A stretch of DNA of 64,000 nucleotides from Halobacteriales archaeon QS_3_64_16 (lineage in GTDB: Archaea; Halobacteriota; Halobacteria; Halobacteriales; Halococcaceae), in assembly GCA_003021705.1 (NCBI GenBank), contig PXRJ01000001.1, positions 1-64,000 on the forward strand. The letters are read 5' to 3'. Shown here one piece after another: positions 7,987 to 17,221 of the stretch. How positions within the stretch are numbered: position 1 is the stretch's first letter; each line of letters opens with the position of its first letter. The translations under genes and the position numbers were made by a program. Below the pieces are notes generated by a model. The model ran no database searches, was not told where the DNA came from, and saw nothing but the letters and a program-made list of their open reading frames with translations.

Positions 7987-9330
7987 ATGCGAATCGTCGT
8001 TCTCGGTGCCGGCTACGCCGGCCTGACGCTCGCCCGCCGACTCGAAGACGCGCTCGGGCCCGACCACGAGCTGATCGTCGTCAACGACTCGCCGAGCCAT
8101 CTCGTCCAACACGAGATCCACCGGGCGATCCGCCGGCCGGCGATCGCCGAGGGCATCGTCGTGCCCCTAACTGAGGTGCTCGATCGGGCTACGGTACGAG
8201 TAGCCCAGGTCGAAGGCGTCGATCCCGACGCGAAGACCGTTTCCCTCGCTGCCCCGCCGAGTGCCGAGCGCGCGGCCAGAGCCTACGACGGCAAGAGGGC
8301 AAACATGGGAGACGACGACGGCGATGGCGATAGCGAACGTGCCGAAAGCGAAGGGACGGCCATCGAGATCGAAGGCGAAAGCGAACGTGCCGACAGCGCG
8401 GACGACGCTGGAAACGGCAGAGAGGAATGTGGGGGAGCCGAGGAGGGAGACGAGACTGAATCGGTTCTCGCATACGACGTCTGTGCGGTCTGTCTCGGCG
8501 CGGAGACGGACTTCCAGGACGTGCCGGGCGTCGCCGAGCACGCCACCCCCCTCAAGCGGCTGCGGGACGCAGAGCGCATCCGCGAGGACTTCCTCTCGGT
8601 GTTGCCCGAGGGTGGCCGGGTCGTCATCTGTGGTGCGGGCCTCTCGGGAATCCAGGTCGCGGGCGAGTTGGCCGCCCTCGCTCGCGAAGAGGGCGCGAGC
8701 GAGGACTGCAAGATACTGCTCACCGAAGCCTTAGAGGAGGTAGCACCGGCCTTTTCGACCGAGTTCAGTCGGGCGGTGTGCGAGGAACTCGAGGATCGGA
8801 GCGTCGAGATCAGGACGAACGCGCCGGTCGAGCGCGCAACGGAGGACGGAATCGTGGTCGACGACGAGGAGCTCGCTACCGACCAGCTGCTCTGGACGGG
8901 TGGCATCCGCGGGCCGAGAGCGCTGGAGAACGAGCGCCCGGTCGTCAGGAGCACCTTAGAACTCGGCGAGGGAACCTTCCTCGTCGGTGACGCGGCGCGA
9001 GTGGTAGACACCAATGGCGCGGCGGTACCCGCGAGCGCCCAGTCAGCAGTCCGGGAGGCAGGGGCCGTCGCGAAGAGTATCGCGACGATCGCCGACCACG
9101 GGGATCAAGGCGGGTTTCGGCCGCGGCTCGAGCCCTTCACGTTCGACTCGCCGGGCTGGCTCGTCAGCGTCGGGGACGGCGCCGTCGCCCAGGTCGGCCC
9201 GACGGTTCTTCGGGGGAAAGCGGCGAAAGCGCTCAAGACCTCCGTCGGCGCGGGCTATCTCACCTCCGTCGGCGCGATCGGCAACGCCGTCGACCTCGCG
9301 CGCGAGGAACTCGCCTTGAGCCCGGACTGA
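7987..9330 (+). CDS. FAD/NAD(P)-dependent oxidoreductase, type II NADH dehydrogenase-like
   Basis: 447 residues from the ATG at 7987; a TTG at 7975 is in frame but less likely. Two dinucleotide-binding folds are visible: VLGAGYAGLTLA at the N-terminus for FAD, and VVICGAGLSGIQVAGELA near residue 215 for NAD(P)H. TFLVGDAARV near residue 330 is the second FAD motif. This is the NDH-2 / sulfide:quinone-like family that passes electrons from NAD(P)H to quinone at the membrane face. Residues about 98-157 are an acidic insertion (8278-8460), rich in Asp, Glu, Ser and Gly, with an internal repeat ERAES/ERADS. It splits the expected linking strand but leaves the frame open. Confidence 0.82.
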   Translation: MRIVVLGAGYAGLTLARRLEDALGPDHELIVVNDSPSHLVQHEIHRAIRRPAIAEGIVVPLTEVLDRATVRVAQVEGVDPDAKTVSLAAPPSAERAARAYDGKRANMGDDDGDGDSERAESEGTAIEIEGESERADSADDAGNGREECGGAEEGDETESVLAYDVCAVCLGAETDFQDVPGVAEHATPLKRLRDAERIREDFLSVLPEGGRVVICGAGLSGIQVAGELAALAREEGASEDCKILLTEALEEVAPAFSTEFSRAVCEELEDRSVEIRTNAPVERATEDGIVVDDEELATDQLLWTGGIRGPRALENERPVVRSTLELGEGTFLVGDAARVVDTNGAAVPASAQSAVREAGAVAKSIATIADHGDQGGFRPRLEPFTFDSPGWLVSVGDGAVAQVGPTVLRGKAAKALKTSVGAGYLTSVGAIGNAVDLAREELALSPD

Positions 9331-9389
9331 CTGTCGATAGCCGCCGGCTATCGGTTCGGTGACTACCGACCGTCGATCGTCCTTCCTAC

Positions 9390-9773
9390 TTACCGTGAGC
9401 GAAAGCCCCGCTGGGCGAGCCCGATGAGCAGGAGTCCGAAGACGGCGATGAGCGACCACCGCCCGAGTTCGGAACTCAGCGCCTCGGCGGCCAATCCTAA
9501 CAGGTCGATGCCGACCAGCTGTCCCAGTGCGAACAGCAAAACCACGACGCCGACGACCGCAAGTGTGGCTCTGAGTGCCGTCGAGGCGAACCACTCGGTC
9601 ACCTCGGCTCCCTGGTTCGCGGCACCGGCCCTGCCGTCCGCACGCGAGCGTTGCCCTCTGTCCTCGACCGCGACGCGCTGTTCGGTTACGTCCCGGTCGC
9701 CGCGCTCGTCTTCGGGCGGGGCGTCGTCGCGGGGGGCACCGCCGTCGGGTCCGTTTCGTCGTTTTTGGGCCAT
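9390..9773 (-). CDS. Small membrane protein, hypothetical
   Basis: 127 residues. The first 60 are charged and low in complexity (many Arg, Asp, Gly). Two hydrophobic segments follow, about residues 68-90 and 102-120, ending in RGFRSR. The layout, a polar cytoplasmic head and a two-helix hairpin, is common among uncharacterised haloarchaeal proteins. No motif suggests an activity. It converges with the oxidoreductase gene upstream. Confidence 0.6.
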   Translation of the reverse strand: MAQKRRNGPDGGAPRDDAPPEDERGDRDVTEQRVAVEDRGQRSRADGRAGAANQGAEVTEWFASTALRATLAVVGVVVLLFALGQLVGIDLLGLAAEALSSELGRWSLIAVFGLLLIGLAQRGFRSR

Positions 9774-9910
9774 CGGTAATGCCTCGTTAAGCAGTCAGTA
9801 GTGGAACGTAAAAAATCGTGTGGCCCATCGGCCGTGACGGCGCCGATCGCATAGTGGACCGCTCGCAGGATGGGACCAAGGGGGCGTTCGTAGTACGTCG
9901 TGGGGGTCGG

Positions 9911-10243
9911 TCAGCGGGCCCGGCGTGAGAGGCGGCCGAGCGCTTCGGCGAGATCGTCGACGTAGCCCAGCACCTCGCTGGTGTCGAGGTCGATGCCTTC
10001 CTCGAGCACCCGATCGCCGTGTCGATAGGCATCGATCTCGACGCCGCGCCACTCGACGGCCGACCGGCCGCCGGTCGTTCGCTCGGGGAGGTTATCCAGC
10101 CCGCGCTCGTCGTAGTCGATCGCGATCGAACACGCTTCGGGGCCCTCCGTGTCGGCGTCGGCCGCGAGCCGTATTCGAAGGAGAGGGTGGGCGATCAACG
10201 TGTACTCCCTATCGTATTCGCGTTCGCTGCCGTGATCGGACAT
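9911..10243 (-). CDS. Conserved hypothetical haloarchaeal protein
   Basis: 110 residues from the ATG at 10243; the frame extends five codons further to 10258. It is soluble, acidic, with a front SEREYDREYTLIAHPLLRIRLA and a C-terminal helix EVLGYVDDLAEALGRL. I do not recognise the family. Codon use and acidic composition match the neighbouring genes, which is the main support for it being real. About 140 bases separate it from the gene on its left, with no clear feature between. Confidence 0.55.
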   Translation of the reverse strand: MSDHGSEREYDREYTLIAHPLLRIRLAADADTEGPEACSIAIDYDERGLDNLPERTTGGRSAVEWRGVEIDAYRHGDRVLEEGIDLDTSEVLGYVDDLAEALGRLSRRAR

Positions 10244-10401
10244 AGGTCGACCGATCACCGGCAGGCTACATGAGTGTCGGTGCTCTGGGCTGGGCGGTGC
10301 TTAGTTAAGAGCGAAGCAGGTTCGATGGAGGCGGCTACCGGCGAGCCGGGACGCACGGAAAACGAGCAGGAAACGAGCGGGGAAGCGAGAGAAGGGAGCG
10401 G

Positions 10402-10884
10402 TCAGTCGTCGGCGCTCGTAGCCTGGGGAGCGTCACTCGGGGCGGTATGCGTTTCGGGTGTGTCATAGGCCCAGGCGGTCGTCGCCACGAGCGCGCCGAA
10501 GATGAACAAGGCAGCGCCGTGGTGGGCGACCTGGATGGCCTGGGTGTAGACCGTCACGGTAAGGCCCCCGAGGACGATCTGGGCGGGAAGCACGAGCAGG
10601 GCGATCGCGCTCGCCCAGCGGATCCTCCGGTGATCGGTGTAGCGCCAGGCGACATACGTTGTCCCCAGAATGACAAAGCCGGTGAGCATCGCGAACAGCC
10701 GGTGGAACCACTCGATGAAACTCGGCCAATTCGCCGGAAAGAGTCCTAAGACGCCATTACACAGCGGCCACCGGGCCCCACAGGATAGGCCGGCGCCGGC
10801 AGCGGCGGTATACACCCCCAGCAAGATAAGCACGAAGGTCATCCCCGCTGCCGTCGCGGTCAGATGACGGAATCGGAGGTCCAT
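10402..10884 (-). CDS. ctaA: COX15/CtaA-family heme A synthase-like protein (half-size)
   Basis: 160 residues with four to five membrane segments. The loop GLSCGARWPLCNG carries the cysteine pair known from bacterial CtaA, WFHRLFAM and VAHHGAALF carry the histidines expected to bind heme. CtaA oxidises heme O to heme A for terminal oxidases. The usual bacterial protein has eight helices in two similar halves; this one is about half, a size known in archaea where it may work as a dimer. Start chosen at MDLRFRHLT (10884), the first methionine before the first helix; an extension to 10908 is possible. Confidence 0.82.
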   Translation of the reverse strand: MDLRFRHLTATAAGMTFVLILLGVYTAAAGAGLSCGARWPLCNGVLGLFPANWPSFIEWFHRLFAMLTGFVILGTTYVAWRYTDHRRIRWASAIALLVLPAQIVLGGLTVTVYTQAIQVAHHGAALFIFGALVATTAWAYDTPETHTAPSDAPQATSADD

Positions 10885-11071
10885 ATCTGCAGTTAGGGTT
10901 GGTGGCACTTATCGCCCCCGATCCCATCGACCCTACTGGTGGCGCGCCGATCACCTGCGGGTCGAAAGCCCGTACGAACCGACACCGACTCCCTCGTGTC
11001 GTCGGCCCCGGGTCGCTTCTCGGTCGTGGGTTCGTCATCTGTCGAAGTAACACATCGACGGTAGGGATAGG

Positions 11072-11079
11072 TTTTTATC
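11072..11079 (+). promoter_or_regulatory. TATA-like element of the malic enzyme gene
   Basis: TTTTTATC centred about 26 bases before the ATG at 11102, the spacing expected for a leaderless haloarchaeal transcript. No Shine-Dalgarno sequence is seen between. Confidence 0.5.
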
Positions 11080-11101
11080 GTCGCCTCGGGTTACCGGATG
11101 T

Positions 11102-13414
11102 ATGGGACTCGACGAGGACGCACTCGACTATCACCGCGAGGAACCACCCGGTAAGGTAGAGATCGCGACCACCAAACCCACCAATACCCAGCGCGATCTG
11201 AGCCTCGCCTACTCCCCGGGTGTGGCCGCGCCCTGTCTGGCGATCGAAGAGGAACCCGAGGACGCCTACACCTATACTACCAAAGGGAACATGGTCGGGG
11301 TAGTCTCGAACGGTTCGGCGGTCCTGGGTCTGGGGGACATCGGCGCGCAGGCCGCAAAGCCCGTCATGGAGGGCAAGGGAGTACTGTTCAAGCGCTTCGC
11401 GGACATCGATGTCTTCGACATCGAACTCGACTTCGAGGATCCCGAGGACATGATCACGGCCACGCGAGCGCTCGAACCGACCTTCGGCGGCATCAATTTA
11501 GAGGACATCAAAGCCCCCGAGTGCTTCGAGATCGAGGAGACCTTACGCGAGGAGATGGACATCCCGGTCTTTCACGACGACCAACACGGCACTGCGATCA
11601 TCTCCGGGGCAGCCCTCCTGAATGCCGTCGAGATCGCCGAGAAGGACCTAGAGGAGTTGGAGATCGTCTTCTCCGGCGCAGGGGCGAGTGCGATCGCCAC
11701 CGCTCGCTTCTACGTCTCGCTGGGTGCCCGCGCGGAGAACATCACGATGTGTGACTCCTCGGGGGTCATCACCGAAGAACGCGCGGCAGCGGGCGACGTC
11801 AACGAGTACAAACGGGAGTTCGCCAGGGACACCGAGGAGACGAGTCTGGAGGAAGCAATAGAGGGATCGGATGTCTTCGTCGGCCTCTCAGTCCCCGATA
11901 TCGTGAGCCAGGAGATGGTTCAGTCGATGAACAGCGATCCGATCGTCTTCGCGATGGCCAACCCTGACCCCGAGATCACCTACCCCGAGGCCAAAGACGC
12001 CCGCGACGATACGGTGATCATGGCTACTGGTAGATCCGATTACCCGAACATGGTCAACAACGTGCTCGGGTTCCCCTTTATTTTCCGCGGGGCGCTTGAC
12101 GTCCGTGCAACCGAGATCAACGAGGAGATGAAAGTCGCCGCCGCCGAGGCGCTGGCCGATCTCGCGAAACGCGACGTGCCCGACGCCGTCCGGTCGGCCT
12201 ACGACGATCAGCCCCTCCAGTTCGGCCCGGATTACATCATCCCGAAGCCCGTCGATCCCCGCGTTCTCTTCGAGGTCGCCCCCGCGGTCGCGCGGGCAGC
12301 AGCCGAGTCGGGCGCGGCCCGCGAGGATCTCGACGTCACGCGATACGTCGCGGAACTGGAAGCCCGGCTGGGCAAGTCCCGCGAGATGATGCGAGTCATC
12401 TCGGATAAGGCAAAGAGCGATCCCAAACGGGTGGTGATCGCCGAGGGCGACGACGAGAAGATGATCCGAGCGGCCTACCAGCTCGACGAGGAGGGCATCG
12501 CCGAACCGATCCTGGTGGGCGATCACGAGGAAATCCCCCGGACCGCCGACCGGCTGGGACTCGATTTCGACCCGGAGGTCGTCGATCCCTACGAGGAGGA
12601 GTGCCAGGCCTACGCCGAACGGCTGTTCGAACTCCGCCAGCGCAAGGGCGTCACCCGCAGCGAAGCCGAGGACCTCATTCGTAACGGTAACTACCTCGCG
12701 AGCGTGATGGTCGAGATGGGCGACGCCGACGCAATGCTCAGCGGGCTCACCCACGACTATCCCTCGGTGCTACGCCCGCCCTTACAGGTCGTCGGCACCG
12801 CTCCCGGCGTCGAGTACGCCGCAGGGGTCTACATGCTCACGTTCAAGAATCGAGTGGTCTTCTGTGCGGATACGACGGTGAACCAGGACCCGAGTGAGGA
12901 CGTGCTCGCGGGCGTCACCCAGCGGGCCGCGGAACTCGCCCACCGGTTCAACGTCGAGCCGCGTGCTGCGCTGCTTTCCTACTCCGATTTCGGCAGCGTC
13001 GACAACGAGGGCACGCGAAAGCCCCGGCGGGCGGCCCGACAGCTACGTGAGGACCCCGACGTGGACTTCCCGGTCGACGGGGAGATGCAAGCCGACACCG
13101 CCGTTCTCGAAGAAGCGCTACAGGGGACCTACGAGTTCAGCGAGCTGGACGACCCAGCCAATATCCTCGTGTTCCCGAACTTGGAGGCCGGGAACATCGG
13201 CTACAAGCTCCTGCAACGTCTCGGTGGCGCGGAGGCGATCGGGCCGATGCTCACAGGCATGGCGAAACCGGTCCACGTCCTCCAGCGCGGCGACGAGGTG
13301 AAGGACATCGTCAATCTCGCAAGCGTCGCGGTCGTCGACGCCCAGGAAAACGAAGGGGTCTCGCCTGAAGCCACCGGCGAGACCGGTGCGCAGGCGACGG
13401 GTGACGACGACTGA
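11102..13414 (+). CDS. maeB: NADP-type malic enzyme fused to phosphotransacetylase-like domain
   Basis: 770 residues. Residues 1-430 are malic enzyme: SLAYSPGVAAPC near 37-48, FHDDQHGTAI near 158-167, and the nucleotide-binding FSGAGASAIATA near 197-208. Residues about 435-750 are a phosphate acetyltransferase-like domain, including SGLTHDYPSVLRP and VFPNLEAGNIGYKLLQ. The enzyme decarboxylates malate to pyruvate making NADPH; in the known MaeB fusions the second domain is regulatory, binding acetyl-CoA, rather than catalytic. In an organism living on acyl-CoA it would supply pyruvate and NADPH from the citric acid cycle. The C-terminal 25 residues are a Gly/Thr/Asp tail. Confidence 0.92.
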   Translation: MGLDEDALDYHREEPPGKVEIATTKPTNTQRDLSLAYSPGVAAPCLAIEEEPEDAYTYTTKGNMVGVVSNGSAVLGLGDIGAQAAKPVMEGKGVLFKRFADIDVFDIELDFEDPEDMITATRALEPTFGGINLEDIKAPECFEIEETLREEMDIPVFHDDQHGTAIISGAALLNAVEIAEKDLEELEIVFSGAGASAIATARFYVSLGARAENITMCDSSGVITEERAAAGDVNEYKREFARDTEETSLEEAIEGSDVFVGLSVPDIVSQEMVQSMNSDPIVFAMANPDPEITYPEAKDARDDTVIMATGRSDYPNMVNNVLGFPFIFRGALDVRATEINEEMKVAAAEALADLAKRDVPDAVRSAYDDQPLQFGPDYIIPKPVDPRVLFEVAPAVARAAAESGAAREDLDVTRYVAELEARLGKSREMMRVISDKAKSDPKRVVIAEGDDEKMIRAAYQLDEEGIAEPILVGDHEEIPRTADRLGLDFDPEVVDPYEEECQAYAERLFELRQRKGVTRSEAEDLIRNGNYLASVMVEMGDADAMLSGLTHDYPSVLRPPLQVVGTAPGVEYAAGVYMLTFKNRVVFCADTTVNQDPSEDVLAGVTQRAAELAHRFNVEPRAALLSYSDFGSVDNEGTRKPRRAARQLREDPDVDFPVDGEMQADTAVLEEALQGTYEFSELDDPANILVFPNLEAGNIGYKLLQRLGGAEAIGPMLTGMAKPVHVLQRGDEVKDIVNLASVAVVDAQENEGVSPEATGETGAQATGDDD

Positions 13415-13527
13415 GCCGAACGACGCCGAACCGTGAACCATGAGCCGTAATCGAACGGTGAACGCGATCGGCGAGCTGTGGACTCGTCCAGGACAATACG
13501 CCGACAGCACGCTGCATACCGCTCTGG

Positions 13528-14733
13528 TTAGAAGTGATAGCCGTACCGCCGTCGGAGATGATAGGCCGCAGTCCCCCAGACGTACTCCTCGCCGGGCCAC
13601 CAGGTCCGAGCGTCGTTGAATCCGCCGACGAGAACCCCTTCATTGGGATTTTCCGGATCGGTGTGGTAGTTCACCGACCCGCTATCGCCGTCGCCGATCG
13701 TGAACCGACCGCCCCACTTGAGCTGTCCGTCTTTCGGGACATCGCCGTAGTAGGAGGTGAGCCCGTTCACGCCGTCGATCTCGCCTACCTGGTGGCCGCT
13801 CCGTGCGCCCATCATCTCCAGGGGTTCGCCGCGTGCCTGGAGGTCCGCGAGCCCGATTTCGGTGAACTGGCCGGTAACGGGAACCGGTGGATCGACACGG
13901 ATCCTAGCGGCGGGTTCGTACTCCTCCACGGGCCGAGCGCGAAGGAGATCCTCGTCGGGATAGCCCGCTTCGACGCTGCCGATTACCGTTTTCCCGCTCT
14001 TGTGGCGGAGATAGAGGGACTCGCCGCGGTGAGCGTCTCGCTTCATTCCCTCCGCGCCGTAGACGTGATTCGCCGTCGCGAAAAAGGGGTTCTCCTCGCC
14101 GTCGTACATCGCCGGCGCGAGCGTCCCGACGGCAGTATCGTTCGAACAGGCAACGCCACCCGCCACGGTCCCGTCGGTCGGTCGTTCGACGCGCCGGTAG
14201 GGCTCGTCGGTAGGATCTTCCTCCAGTGGCTGCCGGCCGATCACGCTGATATCGAGGTCGAGATCGAGGTCGACGCCGTCCTCGAAGGTCGCCGAGAACT
14301 TACGGAGCACGTCCGCGAATAGATCGCTCGCCCGTTCGCGCGCTCGTTCGGTCCCGACGTCGATCGCGACGGCGGCCGGCTCGCCGTACCCGCCCGCTCG
14401 GACGAACGATCCGAGAACCCTACCGACCGCCCGGTGGAGGCGGCGACTAACGTCGAAGGCCACTCCCATAGTTCGGTACCACAGTGTCGGCACGGTCTTG
14501 GTCCGTGGCGCGGGCGAACCGGAATCGTCCGCTCCGGCTCGTGCGACCGCGTAGGTGATCGACGTGTCGCGGTGGCCCGCCGGGAAGAGGTTCCCGACGC
14601 CGACCGAGGAGGTGAGGCCGATGCCGGCACCGATCGCCGCCGCACTGCGGAGCACCGCCCGGCGACCCAGGCCCGAGGAGGCGCCGTCACCGGTAGCGTC
14701 GTCACTGTGTTGTTCGTCTCGTCGGTCGCTCAC
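13528..14733 (-). CDS. Tat-exported trypsin-like serine protease
   Basis: 401 residues. A twin-arginine motif at 24-28 (RRAVL) precedes a hydrophobic stretch, so folded export is likely. A polar region of about 130 residues follows. The protease core starts near GGVACSND (192-199). The catalytic triad can be placed: His223 in ATANHVYG, probably Asp262 in DEDLL, and Ser351 in GDGDSGS. This order and the GDSG box are those of chymotrypsin-fold peptidases. The pre-region may be a pro-domain. Substrate is unknown. The first residues before the Tat motif are Asp/Ser-rich. It is convergent with the malic enzyme gene. Confidence 0.8.
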   Translation of the reverse strand: MSDRRDEQHSDDATGDGASSGLGRRAVLRSAAAIGAGIGLTSSVGVGNLFPAGHRDTSITYAVARAGADDSGSPAPRTKTVPTLWYRTMGVAFDVSRRLHRAVGRVLGSFVRAGGYGEPAAVAIDVGTERARERASDLFADVLRKFSATFEDGVDLDLDLDISVIGRQPLEEDPTDEPYRRVERPTDGTVAGGVACSNDTAVGTLAPAMYDGEENPFFATANHVYGAEGMKRDAHRGESLYLRHKSGKTVIGSVEAGYPDEDLLRARPVEEYEPAARIRVDPPVPVTGQFTEIGLADLQARGEPLEMMGARSGHQVGEIDGVNGLTSYYGDVPKDGQLKWGGRFTIGDGDSGSVNYHTDPENPNEGVLVGGFNDARTWWPGEEYVWGTAAYHLRRRYGYHF

Positions 14734-14841
14734 GAACGGAGATAGGACCTCAATCGGTCAAGTCCTTGGCCTTGCACCTTCGGGGCTTGTAGCACTCCTA
14801 TCGAGCATCTCCCGTGGCGTTCGAAGCCGATTTCGGCGTCC

Positions 14842-15771
14842 TCACTCGGCGTCCGGATAGGGAACCTCGATCTCCGAACCGTCGTCGGCGACGAAGGCCT
14901 CGCCGTCGAAGCTCTCGCGTGCCTCGCGGGCGAGCGGCGAGGGATCGCCGGCGTAGCGCGAGGAGATATGCGTGAGCGCGAGGCGTTTCGCGCCGGCTTG
15001 CCGAGCGACCGAAGCGGCTTCGGCTGCGGTCGAGTGAGCGGTCGATCGGGCTCGCTCTCTGTGATCGGCCGCGAAGGTCGCGTCGTGGATCAGCAGGTCG
15101 GCGTCCGCGGTGGCCTCGATCGCGTCTTCGGTCGGGCGCGTATCGCCGGTGTAGACGACCGTCCGGCCGGGCCGGGGCGGGCCGACGACTTGGTGTGGCT
15201 GGACGACCGTTCCGTCCTCCGCTTCGACCGGCTCGCCCGCATGCAGCCGGGAGAACTTCGGGCCGACTGGTATTCCAAGCTCCTCGGCACGTTCGCGGTC
15301 GAAACGGCCCTTGCGATCGTCTTCGGTCAGCGCGTAACCGACCGAGCGCGTGCGGTGCTCGGTCGAAAAGGCTCGAATCGAGAAGTCCTCACCGTCGAAG
15401 GCGATGTCGCCGGGCCCGACCTCGTTCACGCGCACCGGAAAGGAGGGTCGAGTCCCGGTCGCGCCGATCAGCCCTTCGATCACCGAACGAGTGCCCCGCG
15501 GCGTGTGGATCGCGATCGGAGCCTCGCGTTCGTTGAAATCGAGCGTCTGGCACAGTCCTGGGAGGCCAAGGATATGATCGCCGTGGCAGTGCGTGAGGAA
15601 GACCTGGGAGATCGAAAGGCCCGTGCCGAAACGCATCATCTGGCGCTGGGTGCCCTCGCCGGCGTCGAACAGCAGCCGCTCGCCCTCGCGATTGACAGCG
15701 ATGGCACTCGGGTTGCGCTGGGCGGTCGGTATCGCGCCGCTGGTCCCGAGGAAGGTCACGCGCAGCGTCAT
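14842..15771 (-). CDS. rnz: Ribonuclease Z (tRNA 3'-processing endonuclease)
   Basis: 309 residues of the metallo-beta-lactamase fold. The zinc motif HCHGDH is at 61-66, LLFDAGEGTQRQM (34-46) and GTSGAIPT are typical of tRNase Z, and TGDTRPT plus THISSRY supply later metal ligands. It removes the 3' trailer of pre-tRNAs. Length equals the short, single-domain form of archaea and many bacteria. A TATA-like CCTATA complement lies about 35 bases upstream on the minus strand. Housekeeping gene with no link to its neighbours. Confidence 0.93.
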   Translation of the reverse strand: MTLRVTFLGTSGAIPTAQRNPSAIAVNREGERLLFDAGEGTQRQMMRFGTGLSISQVFLTHCHGDHILGLPGLCQTLDFNEREAPIAIHTPRGTRSVIEGLIGATGTRPSFPVRVNEVGPGDIAFDGEDFSIRAFSTEHRTRSVGYALTEDDRKGRFDRERAEELGIPVGPKFSRLHAGEPVEAEDGTVVQPHQVVGPPRPGRTVVYTGDTRPTEDAIEATADADLLIHDATFAADHRERARSTAHSTAAEAASVARQAGAKRLALTHISSRYAGDPSPLAREARESFDGEAFVADDGSEIEVPYPDAE

Positions 15772-16492
15772 TGGGTTCGCCTCAGCCTCGGATAGAGGGA
15801 CCTATACGGGCTTCGAAACGATCGCGAGAAGCGGAGCGACCGACAGTCCGCCAATCGATAGCTTCGGTCGTCCTATCGCTCGGAACCGCCGGCAGTTCGG
15901 GTCGCCTCCTGCTGCTTCGCTCGACGAGAAACGACGATCGAGAACCTATCTACCATTTTTGACATATATTAGCTGGTTCGGTAGGTTGGACTCACGGTCG
16001 AGCGCAGTCCGTCTTCCCCGTCGCTCGACGGGATGGTCTCACGATCCTGACCCACCACAGGACTTCCGACCGTTCGATTTGTGCTCGTTCCGAGCTCGTG
16101 GTGGTTTTCAGTTTACGGCTTTTTGCCCAATAGAGATGTTACAATGACGATCGGGTTTCCCTATTTATGATGCAAATTTCAATCCTACAAATCATATTGG
16201 CTCGTGGCTCGACAGTCAAACGAACGACCGCTTATCGGTCAGCAAACGGCTTAACTATCGTTCCTCGGCCGGTTGATCGTCGATAGGTCTCTTTGCTTCA
16301 GGCGTGGAGAGTTCCCGATCCGAAACGATTCATCTGGTTGACTGGAGAGCCGTCCTCCTACGAAATACGTCAGCTGATTTCGACTGTATAAATGCTTCGA
16401 CACATTCAACTAAATATAAGAATTCGAAAAGTGGGCAACTCGGGTCCGTGATCGGAGCGATCTTTTTGTGCTCGGCGCTGCAGGACTAGCAC
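15772..16492. other. Long intergenic region
   Basis: 721 bases without a convincing gene on either strand. The first half has normal GC; the part from about 16130 to 16480 is clearly AT-richer than anything nearby, with TATAAA at about 16386 and runs such as ATATAAGAATTCG. It lies between divergent genes (rnz to the left on minus, a hydrolase to the right on plus), so it should hold both promoters. I see no tRNA, no inverted repeats of an insertion sequence and no recognisable transposase remnant. Confidence 0.5.
16463..16470 (+). promoter_or_regulatory. TATA-like element of the metallo-hydrolase gene
   Basis: TTTTTGTG about 26 bases before the ATG at 16493. Sequence is a weak match but spacing is right for leaderless transcription. 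Confidence 0.35.
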
Positions 16493-17155
16493 ATGGTCGT
16501 AGAACACGACGGACTCGATGTCGAACGACTCGGACACGCGAGCGTCCGCATCGCGACCGACGACCGAGTACTATACATCGATCTCTGGAGCGAGATGCTC
16601 GACGGCGCTCCTCACGACGCCGACGTAGTCTTCATTACCCACGACGACTTCGATCACTACGACGTCGATGGGATCGAAGCGGTTGCAGGCGACGGGACGA
16701 CGGCCGTCGCCTACGAGGCGATCGACACGAGCGAACTCGATCGGGAGGTCACGAAACTTGCGTACGATGGGACGCTCACCGTCGATGGGATCGACGTGCG
16801 GGCGATCCCAGCGTACAACCGATCGGACGGCGAGCATGTCGACGACGAGGGCGAGCCCTTCCACGCCGAGGGCGAGGTGATCGGCCTCCTATTCGAGATC
16901 GACGGGACGACGGTGTACTTCCCGAGCGATACGGATTTCCTCGAGGAACACACCGACATCGCTGCGGACGTATTCATCCCGCCGATCGGCGGGCACTTCA
17001 CGATGGATCGCCGGGAGGCCGCTCGGTTCGCAGAGAGCGTCGATCCGGACCTCGTGTTGCCGGTACATTACGATACCTTCGAGCAGGTCGAGACCGACGC
17101 AGGGGCCTTCGAGGAGGACGTCGAAGCCGACGAGAGGCGCGTCGAACTCATGTAA
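16493..17155 (+). CDS. Metallo-beta-lactamase-fold hydrolase (UPF0173-like)
   Basis: 220 residues. The metal motif is HDDFDH at 50-55 (HxxxDH variant), with GHAS at 14-17 and later IPPIGGHFTMD and LPVHYDTF supplying more ligands. This is the compact L-ascorbate-6-phosphate lactonase-like / UPF0173 group, mostly of unknown substrate. Acidic surface as in neighbours. It is followed by a convergent hydrolase gene, 66 bases between stops. Substrate not predictable. Confidence 0.78.
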   Translation: MVVEHDGLDVERLGHASVRIATDDRVLYIDLWSEMLDGAPHDADVVFITHDDFDHYDVDGIEAVAGDGTTAVAYEAIDTSELDREVTKLAYDGTLTVDGIDVRAIPAYNRSDGEHVDDEGEPFHAEGEVIGLLFEIDGTTVYFPSDTDFLEEHTDIAADVFIPPIGGHFTMDRREAARFAESVDPDLVLPVHYDTFEQVETDAGAFEEDVEADERRVELM

Positions 17156-17221
17156 GCTTCTCGACCTGCTGTGGAACTTATCCGGTGTTCGAAAGCTGGG
17201 CGGACCGGACTCCGTTCGTCC

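Noticed and set aside
16304-16489. 61-codon frame in the AT-rich gap
   Set aside because: Neutral, Ser/Thr/Lys-rich composition unlike the acidic proteome and it overlaps the likely promoter of the next gene.
15772-16492. Insertion sequence or transposase remnant in the long gap
   Set aside because: No terminal inverted repeats, direct repeats or transposase motifs seen.
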